NCBI GenBank assembly: GCA_003562075.1
Contig: PWWP01000345.1
Coordinates: 28,347-92,346 of the forward strand
Length of the DNA stretch: 64,000 nucleotides
Direction: 5' to 3'
Source: Gemmatimonadota bacterium
Lineage (GTDB): Bacteria > Gemmatimonadota > Gemmatimonadetes > Longimicrobiales > Gaopeijiaceae
This document shows positions 18,425-28,176 of the stretch, in pieces (positions within the stretch are counted from its first letter, which is position 1; every line of letters begins with the position of its first letter). Below the pieces are notes generated by a model, which was not told where the DNA came from, ran no database searches, and saw only the letters and a program-made list of their open reading frames with translations. Both the position numbers and the translations under genes were made by a program.

Positions 18425-19036
18425 TCAGCCTACCTGTATCCGAGGTTGGAATTCGATGATCCTGCCCCAGCCCTGCTCGACCCAGTGGCGACGGAGCGCC
18501 TCGCAGAGCCCGAGCTCCCATCGCCGGGTCGAGTCCTTGGCAAGACGCAGGCTGACGAGGCGACCTCGTCCAAGGGTGATCTGGATGCTGGACGAGGAGG
18601 CCTGAACCGCCCTCATCTGGCCCAACGGCCAGTTTCGTATCGTGCCCCTGCCCTTAGGACGAAAGCGCAAGGAATCCTCTGCCAGGGTCAGGACTCCAAC
18701 CGAAGGAGGACCGAAACGCTCCACGAAGCCGAGCAGCTCTCCTCGGAATCGGATCGGGTCCTGGTCGGTGGCCTCCCGCATGGAGGCCTCGGCCTCCCAG
18801 GGGAGTCCCCCCTGCCCTGCCGGACCGGTACTTCCGTCTGCTCCTATCACCCCCTGGACCAGCTCGGAAGCCGGCAGCAGACGTTCCACCCCCTGACTCC
18901 GATACAGAATCCCCTGGCGGCGACTGTCCACTTCAAATACGGCACCACAGCTTTGGCAAGAGGCTCGCGCTCCCTTCCCTTCCATGGAAGATGACCCGCA
19001 AGCGGCGCAGCGGAAGAGGAGATCCGAAAGTGACAT
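18425..19036 (-). CDS. Uncharacterised zinc-ribbon protein with C-terminal PH/GRAM-like beta domain
   Basis: CAACGSSSMEGKGARASCQSCG zinc ribbon; GVLTLAEDSLRFRPKGRGTIRNWPLGQMRAVQASSSSIQITLGRG looks like a PH/GRAM-like barrel (inference). Confidence 0.7.
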   Translation of the reverse strand: MSLSDLLFRCAACGSSSMEGKGARASCQSCGAVFEVDSRRQGILYRSQGVERLLPASELVQGVIGADGSTGPAGQGGLPWEAEASMREATDQDPIRFRGELLGFVERFGPPSVGVLTLAEDSLRFRPKGRGTIRNWPLGQMRAVQASSSSIQITLGRGRLVSLRLAKDSTRRWELGLCEALRRHWVEQGWGRIIEFQPRIQVG

Positions 19037-19801
19037 CTACCCCTTCCCCCTCTGTAGGCGACCGGTGAGGTCCAGGGCCCGGAGTTTCCAGACCTTCCAG
19101 ACCGCCTCCACGATGATCCGCTTGGACATCTTCGATTCACCCTGATCCCGCTCGGTGAAGATGATGGGAATCTCCAGGAAGCGAAAACCCGCACGCCAGG
19201 AGCGAAGCTTGAGTTCGATCTGGAAGGAATAGCCGTTGGACTGGATCCGATCCAGATCTACCGCCTCCAGGACCTCTCGTCGAAACATGTTGAAGCCTCC
19301 TGTCGCATCGGAGACCGGGAGACCAGTGATGAGGCGCGCATACCAGCTTCCAAAATAGGACACCAGGAGGCGTGGCATAGGCCAGTTGACCACAGTCACC
19401 CGGCCGTTCACATACCGGCTACCGACGATGAAGTCATATTCTTCGGTGGCTTCGATGAACCCGGGAAGGGCCGACGGGGGGTGGGAAAGATCAGCGTCCA
19501 TCTCGCAGAGCCGGTCATAGCCCCTGGCCAACCCCCAGCGGAAGCCGGCGATGTACGCCTTCCCCAGGCCCTGCTTCCCCTCCCGATGCAGGACGTGGAC
19601 CCGGCCGGGCCACTCCCTCCCCAATTCCTCAGCCACCTCGCCCGTCCCGTCCGGAGACGCGTCATCCACCACGAGGACGTGGATCGAGGTATCCTGACCC
19701 AGCACGCTGGGCACGATCCGGGGAAGATTCTCCCGCTCGTTGTAGGTGGGGATGATGACCAGGGTGTGTCCGTCCCCCTGGTCCGTACTCACTTCACTCA
19801 T
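19037..19801 (-). CDS. Polyprenol/dolichyl-phosphate mannose synthase-like GT2
   Basis: VIIPTYNERENLPRIV, VVDDASPDGTGEVAEEL, EMDADLSHPP; no C-terminal TMs. Confidence 0.9.
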   Translation of the reverse strand: MSEVSTDQGDGHTLVIIPTYNERENLPRIVPSVLGQDTSIHVLVVDDASPDGTGEVAEELGREWPGRVHVLHREGKQGLGKAYIAGFRWGLARGYDRLCEMDADLSHPPSALPGFIEATEEYDFIVGSRYVNGRVTVVNWPMPRLLVSYFGSWYARLITGLPVSDATGGFNMFRREVLEAVDLDRIQSNGYSFQIELKLRSWRAGFRFLEIPIIFTERDQGESKMSKRIIVEAVWKVWKLRALDLTGRLQRGKG

Positions 19802-19830
19802 TCGTCATCTTCCCTGCGTCTTGACCCGGC

Positions 19831-20796
19831 CTATGCCTGTCCATGACGCCGTGATCTGAAGATTTCCCAGAGAGCGAAGCCGCCGGCCGGCAGGAGCTCG
19901 ACCACGGTCATCCAGACCCGGGCCAGGATCGCCACACCAACGGCTGCTCCGCCCAGGGCAGGCTGGAGGAGCGCGATGAGCACTCCCTCTCGAACCCCGA
20001 TCCCTGCAGGAGCGAAGATTGCAAGATAGCCAATGAGGTACGCCGCACTGAAGGTCGCAATCAGAGAAGGTACGGCGCCCTCCAATCCCAGCCCCATGAC
20101 CAGGAGAGAAAATGCCAGGCCGTACCCGATCCACACCAGGGTGTGGAGGAGGACCCATCGGGGGCCGAACAGAACCCCGGGTCGGGGTGCGGAGGACGGA
20201 TCCAGGCCAGCAAACCGGTACCCCAGAGCCAGAGCCTTCTGGAGAACGGGTGGGATAGAGGCCAGAACCACAAAGAGAAGGAAGAGGACCAAGGCGACTC
20301 GTCCTCCCCAAACTCCTGGACCAGGTCCTGCCAGGACGGCCGTGCCCACCACCATGGCGCCGGCCAGGTGGAAGAGCTGCCCCAGGAGGGCCGCCGCCGT
20401 TCCCACCGTGGCCGGGATCCCCTGCCGGCGCGACAGGAGGGCCAGCCCCGCCACCTGCCAGACCTTCCCTGGAATATACCGACCCAGGTTGGCCGTCATG
20501 ACGATCCGGATGGAGGACAGCCATCCCGGGTCCGGTTCTCCCAGCTCCGCCACCATGAGACCCCAGAACCGGGCTGCCAATCCGAAGCAGAAGACCAGCA
20601 GGAGAACGGACAGGCCAAGAAGCAGGGGACGGGGCGCGGGGATGGCCACATCCAGGGACAGGGCGTCCTCCATGGTCACGCCCACCTGAGCCACGATGAG
20701 CCAGGTGACCAGGACGGTGAGCACCAGCTGGCCGGCCAGCCTGAGGCGCCGTCGCCACGGGCCCGGGGTCGTGGACTCGTCGTGTGTCGCGGCCAT
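19831..20796 (-). CDS. UPF0104 / LPG-synthase-TM flippase-like membrane protein
   Basis: Polytopic; WLSSIRIVMTANLGRYIPGKVWQVAGLALLSRR and GIGVREGVLIALL; start set at ATG 20796. Confidence 0.8.
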   Translation of the reverse strand: MAATHDESTTPGPWRRRLRLAGQLVLTVLVTWLIVAQVGVTMEDALSLDVAIPAPRPLLLGLSVLLLVFCFGLAARFWGLMVAELGEPDPGWLSSIRIVMTANLGRYIPGKVWQVAGLALLSRRQGIPATVGTAAALLGQLFHLAGAMVVGTAVLAGPGPGVWGGRVALVLFLLFVVLASIPPVLQKALALGYRFAGLDPSSAPRPGVLFGPRWVLLHTLVWIGYGLAFSLLVMGLGLEGAVPSLIATFSAAYLIGYLAIFAPAGIGVREGVLIALLQPALGGAAVGVAILARVWMTVVELLPAGGFALWEIFRSRRHGQA

Positions 20797-23315
20797 CAAG
20801 ATCCAGGCCCACCTCGACGCCTCATGAGAGGGTCTGCGACCAGGGCGCCCAGAAGGACGAGGAGGGATCCGACTGAGATCGCCAGTCCTGCTCGGAGCAG
20901 GGGAGCGGCATACCACATCTCCACCTCATGGACCCCCTCCGTCACCGGAATGGCCCGGAGGGTATGATCCGCCCGTAGGACGGGGACCTCCTGGCCATCC
21001 ACCGCGGCCCGCCAGGCCGGAAACCAATTGTCCGCAACCACGACCATTGCAGACCCATCACTCTGCACCTGGAAACGCAGCCTGTCCGGCCCTCGCTCGA
21101 TCCACTCCACTCCCCCCTGAACCTGAGGACCGCCCAACTCCATGGGGGGGGCTTCTTCCAACACCACCTGTACGGCTGGATCGTAGCTTTGCTCATCCAG
21201 GATGACTTCAAGCGTCCGGTCCGGCTCCACCACCAGGGCTTCCCCTACCACCCGAGCACGAGGGAGCGTCCCCACCTGGTGGACCGACGCGAAGGCCCTT
21301 CCATCGGCCATGGTCACCTGGCTCACGGGCTGGGTTCCCTCCAGGGACCCGTACTGGGCATCAGGCCAGAGTATGTATCGGATGTTCAGAATCCCCATGA
21401 CGTTGGGGTGAAAGCTGGCCAGGTGCTCTGGAAGTCCGCTTCCTTCCATCCCGATGAGTTCCCGATACCGACCCAGATCATTCGGGTGATGTCCACCGGC
21501 CAGCTCCAAGCCATGCATCCCCGGTGAGACGTCCTGGGCACCCTGCCGGAAGGAGAGAACCCGGAAAGGATCCTCCTGGGCCTGTCGCTCCTGGAGAAAC
21601 CGGATGTTCTCATCGGCAGCGGCAAAGGTCCGGTAATCCATGACCTCCAAGAACGGCGAATTCACTCGCCACTGGTCCGCTGTCAGAAGCAGGGCTACGG
21701 CCGGGATGAGGAGAGCTGCCGGCCAATACCGACGGGCCACCGCCCACCACACCGCCGTCAGGAGCCCCGCCAGAAGGAAGGCAATGCCGAAGCCTCGGAC
21801 AATGTGGGGCTCGGCGTTGGCCAGCGCCCCGACCTTTGCCTCCTCCAATCCGGGATAGAAGATGGCGGTCCAGATCCCAAAGATGAGACCGGTAGCCGCC
21901 AGGATCCAGCCCAGAAGCAGGAGGACGGCCCCAGCCCCCAGGATCTTCACCACCCTCTCCCCTTCCCCGTCATCCACGAGGCGGGCTCCTCGGTCCACCC
22001 CCAGCCCCGCCAGGGTGGCCACGGCGAACCCTGTGAGGAAGATGGCCATGGAGGGAGCCCGAAAGAGGGAAATTCCCGGAACCACCTCGTAGAAGATTCG
22101 CCAGACAGGGGTGTTGGCACCCAACGAAAAGAGGAGGACGACACCTCCCATTCCGGCCATGAACCACCGCAGTCCCTTTTTCTTCCCGCCGGCAAACGCC
22201 AACGCCCCCAGCAAGATGAGGATCAGACCAATGTATTCGTGGTTTATCTTGAAGGTGTTCCGGCCCCAATAGGTGTCGGTGGTCCACTCCCGGGTGCCGG
22301 CGTTGTTCCCGATGAATTCAGGGACGGCCAGGCTGACCACCTCTTCGGGATGAAGAGACCAGGAGGAAGAGTAGGCCACGGCCTCCGGTCCCTCTGCATC
22401 CAGGGTGGTGGCGGCCCGACGGGAATGCTCGGTCACATAGTCCACGGCCGGGATCAGCTGAACAGCCGTAACCCCCGCGCCCAGTACCGAGAAGAGTAGA
22501 AAAGCACCGAAAGCCGAGCCTGCCGGCCGCCATCCCTCCTCCCCTTCCCTGCCAATCTGGACGCAGCGCAAGATCATGTACGCACCTGCCGCCCCGAAGA
22601 GGAAGTAGGCCATCTGGAAGTGGGTGGAGAGGATGACCAGCGCAATGACCCCGGCCATGGCGGCCAGGGGCAGGAGGCCTCGTCGGGCCAGGTACCACTC
22701 CATGGCCCAGAAGAGGAAGGGGGTCATGGCGGTAACGAAGATCTTCCCGTCATGACCGGGGAAGGCCAGCGTCACCATGTAGGGAGCCAGGAGGAAGCCG
22801 AGGCCGGCCACGAAGGAGGCCCCCCGGGAGCACCCCACCACCCGGAGCCAACCGTACATCCCCACGCCCGCCAGAAAGACGTGCAAGACCAGCTTCCACC
22901 CTAGGGCCCGGTAGGTTTCCATGACCATGAGGAGACCGACCGAAAGGGGATGGAGGGAGTCCCCCCCGGCCAGCGACTCCAGGAAAGGGGTACCTCCCAG
23001 AATGATGGGATTCCAGAGAGGAAAACCGGTGGTCCGAAGGGCATCGGCAAAGAAGGCCCGGGCCATGTACCCCAGGGACAGGGTGTCCTGCCCCACCAGC
23101 ATGAGGTCTGAGAAGATGAATTCTCGGAAGAGGAGGATGGTGACCAGTCCATAGGTGCCCAGCACCGCCCAGAGGGGAAAGCGAGCCAACCAGGACGTAA
23201 GGTCGACCGGTCCTTGTGGTGAGGCCCCTCGCTGATCCCTTCGCCTCCGGAGTCGGCCTCCCTGCGACCCTTTCCGGCGCCTCCCCTCCTTCTGCGAACG
23301 TTCTCCAGCCATCAA
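20796..23315 (-). CDS. YfhO-family membrane protein (GT-C-like)
   Basis: 839 aa polytopic, N-terminal GQDTLSLGYMARAFFADALRTTGFPLWNPIILGGTPFLES, C-terminal ADNWFPAWRAAVDGQEVPVLRADHTLRAIPV. Confidence 0.85.
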   Translation of the reverse strand: MMAGERSQKEGRRRKGSQGGRLRRRRDQRGASPQGPVDLTSWLARFPLWAVLGTYGLVTILLFREFIFSDLMLVGQDTLSLGYMARAFFADALRTTGFPLWNPIILGGTPFLESLAGGDSLHPLSVGLLMVMETYRALGWKLVLHVFLAGVGMYGWLRVVGCSRGASFVAGLGFLLAPYMVTLAFPGHDGKIFVTAMTPFLFWAMEWYLARRGLLPLAAMAGVIALVILSTHFQMAYFLFGAAGAYMILRCVQIGREGEEGWRPAGSAFGAFLLFSVLGAGVTAVQLIPAVDYVTEHSRRAATTLDAEGPEAVAYSSSWSLHPEEVVSLAVPEFIGNNAGTREWTTDTYWGRNTFKINHEYIGLILILLGALAFAGGKKKGLRWFMAGMGGVVLLFSLGANTPVWRIFYEVVPGISLFRAPSMAIFLTGFAVATLAGLGVDRGARLVDDGEGERVVKILGAGAVLLLLGWILAATGLIFGIWTAIFYPGLEEAKVGALANAEPHIVRGFGIAFLLAGLLTAVWWAVARRYWPAALLIPAVALLLTADQWRVNSPFLEVMDYRTFAAADENIRFLQERQAQEDPFRVLSFRQGAQDVSPGMHGLELAGGHHPNDLGRYRELIGMEGSGLPEHLASFHPNVMGILNIRYILWPDAQYGSLEGTQPVSQVTMADGRAFASVHQVGTLPRARVVGEALVVEPDRTLEVILDEQSYDPAVQVVLEEAPPMELGGPQVQGGVEWIERGPDRLRFQVQSDGSAMVVVADNWFPAWRAAVDGQEVPVLRADHTLRAIPVTEGVHEVEMWYAAPLLRAGLAISVGSLLVLLGALVADPLMRRRGGPGS

Positions 23316-24463
23316 CGGTGTCCCGTGATCAGGTTCGCGTTCCTCTCATCTCCGGTTTCGCCTCCCGCCAAGCTCCGGTAGATCTCCAGGTGTCGCAGCA
23401 CCAGACGATCATTGCTCCACTCGGCCACCACCCGCTCCCGGGCTCGCCGGCCCATCTCCTCCCGGGAAGGGCTCTCCAGAAGCGCTACGACGGCATCCGC
23501 CAACGCCGCTGGATCACCGGGGGGCACCAGAGCCCCCACCGAATCGTCGATGATCTCCGGAAGACCGCCTACCCGGCTCGCCACCACAGGAAGCTGGCAC
23601 GACATGCACTCCAGGGCGGCCACCGAGGTGGCCTCCATGAGCGATGGGAAGACGGCCAGTTCGCCAGAGGCAAGAAGCCCAGGCATCTCTTCATGAGCGC
23701 GTCCCCCCAGGAAGTGAACGACTTCCTCCACCCCCAGGTCCCGTGCCAGGCTCTCCAGCTTCTGCCGCTCCGGACCGTCCCCGATCAGGAGTGCTTCCGC
23801 GTTCGGGAGCCGCGCCACGATGGAAGGCATGGCGCGGACGAAGTACTCGACACCATTCTTGTGAAAGAGCCGACGGGGAACGAGGATCCGTCGAGTCCCT
23901 CCGTCCGAACGCAGCGTCGGCTCCACGGGACAGAACCTCTCCGTGTCCACCCCGTTGGTCAGGGCTTCCACCTCCACGCCAGGGGCCAGGCCCATGGCAA
24001 CCTGGGCGATTTCCTGACTGGCTGCCAACACGTGTCGCGGTCGACGGATCAGGCGAGCCAGGACCCGGCGCCAGCCTGGACGCTCTGCTCTCATGAGGAA
24101 ATGCGACGTATGGAGAGTGGCCACCAGGGGCTTCCCTGCCAGCCGGGATGCCAGCCCACAGGGAACGATGGAGGCGAAGGCCTGAGCGTGAAGGACATCC
24201 GCCCAACGGGCCCAGCGCGCCGTCACCGGCAGGGAACCCAGGGAATGGAGGATCCACCCCCAGGGCGTGCGGGAGGGAAGCGGACTGCGGTGTACCCTCA
24301 CCCCATTCCGCATCTCGGAGGTGGGTAATCCCTTCATGGACCGGGAGGTGACCACCCGGACCTCGTGGCCCTTGGACGCCAGCCCACGGGCCAGCTCCCC
24401 CACATGGCTCTCCAGCCCGCCCACCTCAGGAGGGTAGTAGACGCAATGGAGCAGAATCCTCAC
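23312..24463 (-). CDS. Glycosyltransferase family 4
   Basis: YYPPEVGGLESHVGELARGLASKGHEVRVVTS; C-terminal MEATSVAALECMSCQLPVVASRVGGLPEII. Confidence 0.92.
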   Translation of the reverse strand: MRILLHCVYYPPEVGGLESHVGELARGLASKGHEVRVVTSRSMKGLPTSEMRNGVRVHRSPLPSRTPWGWILHSLGSLPVTARWARWADVLHAQAFASIVPCGLASRLAGKPLVATLHTSHFLMRAERPGWRRVLARLIRRPRHVLAASQEIAQVAMGLAPGVEVEALTNGVDTERFCPVEPTLRSDGGTRRILVPRRLFHKNGVEYFVRAMPSIVARLPNAEALLIGDGPERQKLESLARDLGVEEVVHFLGGRAHEEMPGLLASGELAVFPSLMEATSVAALECMSCQLPVVASRVGGLPEIIDDSVGALVPPGDPAALADAVVALLESPSREEMGRRARERVVAEWSNDRLVLRHLEIYRSLAGGETGDERNANLITGHR

Positions 24464-25710
24464 GGGCTCGCCTCCTCCGGTTCCTTCCTCAAAAGGCGCT
24501 CCAGATCTGACGATGGAGACCCCAGAAGGAAGGCTTCCAGGGCGGCAGCGATCCGGAGGGCAGCCCTCCCGTCTCCGTAGGGATTGTTCAACTGTCGCTG
24601 CGTTCTACCCACTGAGGAGCCAGCGAAGGCCCGGCGAGCGCCCTGGACCAGGGCGTGAGGATCGGTGCCCACCAGCTCCGCCACTCCCGCTTCGATCCCC
24701 TCCGGACGCTCTGTCACATCCCGGAGAACGAGGAGGGGCGTTCCAAACGTGGGTGCCTCCTCCTGTATCCCGCCGGAATCGGTGAGAACGAGGCGGGCGG
24801 CTTGGAGGGCCAGGGCCAGGTCTTCATACCGCAATGGATCCACCAGGTGGATCCGAGGGTGTCCCCCGAGGTGTTCTTCTGCCGGACCCCTGATGCGGGG
24901 ATTCGGGTGGACGGGGTAGAGGATGTGGAGATCCGGCTCCAGGTCCACCAGTTGCTTCACGCCCTGGAAGATCCGCTTCAGGGGCTCTCCCCACGCCTCC
25001 CTTCGATGTGCCGTGAGGAGTGCGAAGGGCACGGCGTCATTCAGAATCCGGGCCAGTCGAGGATCCTCTGCCATTCCGGTCTCCCGAGTGATCTGCAGGA
25101 GGGCATCCACCACCGTGTTTCCGGTGACATGGATCCGGTCTGGAGGGACCCCCTCAGCCAGGAGATTCTCTCGGGCACGGGGGGTGGGTGCGAAGTGCAG
25201 ATCAGCCAGGACTCCGGTGAGGCGTCGGAATCCCTCCTCCGGGAAGGGGCTTCGCAGGTCCCCGCTCCTGAGCCCCGCTTCCACATGCGCCGTGGCCACC
25301 CCCTCGAAGTAGCCGGCCAGAGCAGAGAAGAAGACGGTGGCCGTATCACCCTGCACCAGGACCATGGACGGGTCCCAACGGTCAACTGCGTCCCGAACCC
25401 CGGTCAGGCATCCAGAGGCAACATCATACAGGGTCTGGGCCTCCTGCATGATAGCCAGGTCCAGGTCAGGACTCAGTCGAAAGGTTCGGAGGGCGTCGGA
25501 CACCAGGTCGGTGTGTTGACCGGTGAGGAGGAGGTGGACTCGGGTTCGGCCCCCCTTCCTCCGAAGCGCACGGACCACCGGCGCCATCTTGATGGCCTCT
25601 GGCCGTGTCCCTACCACAACCATCACGCCAGGAAGGCGCCCTCCAAGGGAAACGAAGGGAGCGCCTGTTTCCGCCCTGGAGGGGCTGGACGGCTCGGAAG
25701 CCTCCGTCAT
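24460..25710 (-). CDS. wecB: UDP-N-acetylglucosamine 2-epimerase (non-hydrolysing)
   Basis: VVVGTRPEAIKMAPVVRAL; VQGDTATVFFSALAGYFEGVATAHVEAGLRSGD; LTDSGGIQEEAPTFGTPLLVLRDVTERPEGI. Confidence 0.96.
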   Translation of the reverse strand: MTEASEPSSPSRAETGAPFVSLGGRLPGVMVVVGTRPEAIKMAPVVRALRRKGGRTRVHLLLTGQHTDLVSDALRTFRLSPDLDLAIMQEAQTLYDVASGCLTGVRDAVDRWDPSMVLVQGDTATVFFSALAGYFEGVATAHVEAGLRSGDLRSPFPEEGFRRLTGVLADLHFAPTPRARENLLAEGVPPDRIHVTGNTVVDALLQITRETGMAEDPRLARILNDAVPFALLTAHRREAWGEPLKRIFQGVKQLVDLEPDLHILYPVHPNPRIRGPAEEHLGGHPRIHLVDPLRYEDLALALQAARLVLTDSGGIQEEAPTFGTPLLVLRDVTERPEGIEAGVAELVGTDPHALVQGARRAFAGSSVGRTQRQLNNPYGDGRAALRIAAALEAFLLGSPSSDLERLLRKEPEEASP

Positions 25711-26681
25711 CCTTCCTCCTCCTCGCGTCGTCGCAGCGCCTCAACCTCCTGCCGGAGCTGAGCCACCATCTCGGCCAGGAGACCGAAGCCCACCAGCGTC
25801 ACCCCGACGGTCACAAGGAGGAGGACCAGGGTCAGGAGGGGACGAAACCCCATGCCATGGACGAGCCGGAGGTAGAGTGCCACCAATCCGACGATCACCC
25901 CGGCTCCGGCCAGCCCCGACCCTGCAGTTCCGAAGAGGAGTAGGGGTTTCTTGGAGAAGACCAGGAGGAACCAGACCGAAATGAGATCCATGACCCCCAC
26001 CACCACCCGCCAGAGACCCGAATACTTGGAGACCCCCGCCCTACGGGGGTGAAGGGCGATGTCCAGCTCCGTTGCCGAATACCCCCGGTCCATGGCCAGG
26101 ACGACAAAGAACCGGTGCCAATCGTGGCGGAGGGGCGTCTCCCGAAGGATGGAGGCACGGAAAGCCTTCATGGAGTTCAGGTCCGACACGGGAACGTTGA
26201 AGAGTCGCCGAGAGAGTCGATTGTAGACGGAAGAAACCATCCGCTTGTCATAGGGCCCCACCTTCCGGCCGCAGACGATGTCCCACCCCTCCGCCATGAG
26301 GGCCAGGAAGCGGGGAATCTCATGGGGCGAGTGCTGCAGGTCCGCGTCGAAGATGACCAGGATCTCTCGGTCCGTGGCACGAGCGGCCGTGACCATGGCC
26401 TCGGTCTTCCCCAGATTGGTCCGGTGGGTGAGAACACGAAGGGAATCCCAATCAGCTGCCAGCTGCCGGGCCAGTTCTCCGGTCCCATCCGTCGACCCGT
26501 CATCCACCAGAAGGATCTCTCCCTCGAGCTGGTGGTGCAGGAAGGCCTCCTTCAACTCCCGGACCAGCTCCGGGATGACCGGGACCTCGTTGTAGGCGGG
26601 AATGACCAGCGCAAAATTCCGGCGAGCATCCGGTGGGAGATCCACTGGGGCCGGAGTCGAGGGGACAAGCTCTTCAGACAC
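25707..26681 (-). CDS. GT2 with two C-terminal TM segments (GtrB/CsbB/ArnC-like)
   Basis: LVIPAYNEVPVIPELVRELKEAF, DDGSTDGTGEL, DADLQHSP; C-terminal hydrophobic hairpin then coiled coil. Confidence 0.88.
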   Translation of the reverse strand: MSEELVPSTPAPVDLPPDARRNFALVIPAYNEVPVIPELVRELKEAFLHHQLEGEILLVDDGSTDGTGELARQLAADWDSLRVLTHRTNLGKTEAMVTAARATDREILVIFDADLQHSPHEIPRFLALMAEGWDIVCGRKVGPYDKRMVSSVYNRLSRRLFNVPVSDLNSMKAFRASILRETPLRHDWHRFFVVLAMDRGYSATELDIALHPRRAGVSKYSGLWRVVVGVMDLISVWFLLVFSKKPLLLFGTAGSGLAGAGVIVGLVALYLRLVHGMGFRPLLTLVLLLVTVGVTLVGFGLLAEMVAQLRQEVEALRRREEEEG

Positions 26682-28176
26682 GCTTTCTCATGCGGGCCGG
26701 AAGAATCCCCAGCTGGTCCCGATACTTGGCGACCGTGCGCCGAGCGATCTTGATCCCATCGGCCTCCAGGAGATTGACGACCTTCTGGTCCGTCAGAGGC
26801 TTCTTCTCGTCCTCCTGAGCCACCAGAGCCTCGATCTTCGCCTTCACTCCCCGGGCGGAGATGCTCTCTCCGGAGGTGGTGGAGAGTCCACTGGAAAAGA
26901 AGAACTTCAGGTGGTAGACCCCTCGAGGCGTCTGAACGTACTTCTCGTTGGTCACCCGGGAGACCGTGGACTCGTGCATCTCGATATAGTCAGCCACCTC
27001 CCGGAGGGTCAGAGGCCGAAGAAACTGAACCCCCTTCTCGAAGAACTCCCGCTGCCGGTCCACGATGAAGTTCATCACCTTCAGCATAGTCTGCCGGCGC
27101 TGCTCAATGGCCTGGATCATCCAGTTTGCCGAGTTGAGCTTGGCAGCGATGAACTCCTTGTTCTCACCCTTGTACTTGTTCCGATCTCGGGCGACCTCCC
27201 GGTAGGAGCGGGAGAGCCGCAGCCGGGGGAGGTTCGTATCGTTGAGGAAGACGTGATACTCCCCATCGATCTTCTCGACGATGAGATCGGGAATGATGTA
27301 TGGATCCCGATCGGGTCCATACTGGATCCCGGGCTTTGGATCCAGCTTGGCCACTTCGTCAGCCGCGTCCTGGACCTCCTTTGCGGAGACGCTGAGACCA
27401 CGGGCGATCTCGGTCCAACGATGGTTCAGGAAGTCGTCGAAGTGGTCATGGACCAACGTGTGGCAGAGCTCACCCTCCAGCTCCTTTTCATCCAGCTGGA
27501 TCAGGATCGACTCGCGGAGATTCCGAGCCCCCACCCCGGCCGGATCCATCCGTTGGACCACCACCAACATCCCCTCGGCCTCCTCCAGGGTGTAGGGGCG
27601 GAAGAGTTCCTCCACCTCCGCCAGCTCTGCGGCGCGCTCCTCCTCGTCCTCCATGGCCTGGGCCCGCTCCGTGGCGACCTGCCGCACATCCTCCAACCAC
27701 CCATTCACTCCCTCGACCACTTCCTCCAGATCGCACGCGAGAAAGCCGTCGTCATCCACATTTCCGATGATCTCCTCACCCATGCGGATCTCTCGCTCGG
27801 AGATGGAAAGGTGATGGAGCTGCTCCAAGAGGTGATCCCTCAGGTCCGAGGTCTCCACCGGAGTGGGCTCATGACGTTCCTTCTCTTCGTACTGGGCCCT
27901 GGACCCTCCGGCGTCGAAACCGTCCAGTAGAATCTCTTCCCAGTCGATCTCGTCATCCTTCTCCTCCTGCCCCTCCTCATCGATGCTCACCTCGTCGGTC
28001 ACATCGGCTTCACTCATCTCCAGGAATGGATTCTCCGAGAGCTCCTGCTTCAGGTGTTGCTGAAGATCCAGGAGGGGCATGTAGAGCAACTCCATCGCCT
28101 GATAAAGGCGAGGGTTGATCTTCATCTCCTGTCGGAGTTCCGTGCTCTGATAGAGCTTGTTCCCGAAGTTGCTCAT
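26674..28176 (-). CDS. rpoN: RNA polymerase sigma-54 factor
   Basis: Region I KINPRLYQAMELLYMPLLDLQQHLKQELSENPFLE; RpoN box ARRTVAKYRDQLGI. Confidence 0.97.
   Translation of the reverse strand: MSNFGNKLYQSTELRQEMKINPRLYQAMELLYMPLLDLQQHLKQELSENPFLEMSEADVTDEVSIDEEGQEEKDDEIDWEEILLDGFDAGGSRAQYEEKERHEPTPVETSDLRDHLLEQLHHLSISEREIRMGEEIIGNVDDDGFLACDLEEVVEGVNGWLEDVRQVATERAQAMEDEEERAAELAEVEELFRPYTLEEAEGMLVVVQRMDPAGVGARNLRESILIQLDEKELEGELCHTLVHDHFDDFLNHRWTEIARGLSVSAKEVQDAADEVAKLDPKPGIQYGPDRDPYIIPDLIVEKIDGEYHVFLNDTNLPRLRLSRSYREVARDRNKYKGENKEFIAAKLNSANWMIQAIEQRRQTMLKVMNFIVDRQREFFEKGVQFLRPLTLREVADYIEMHESTVSRVTNEKYVQTPRGVYHLKFFFSSGLSTTSGESISARGVKAKIEALVAQEDEKKPLTDQKVVNLLEADGIKIARRTVAKYRDQLGILPARMRKRV

Noticed and set aside
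26602-27930. 442 aa plus-strand ORF antisense to rpoN
   Set aside because: Shadow ORF of rpoN; low-complexity His/Leu/Gly composition.
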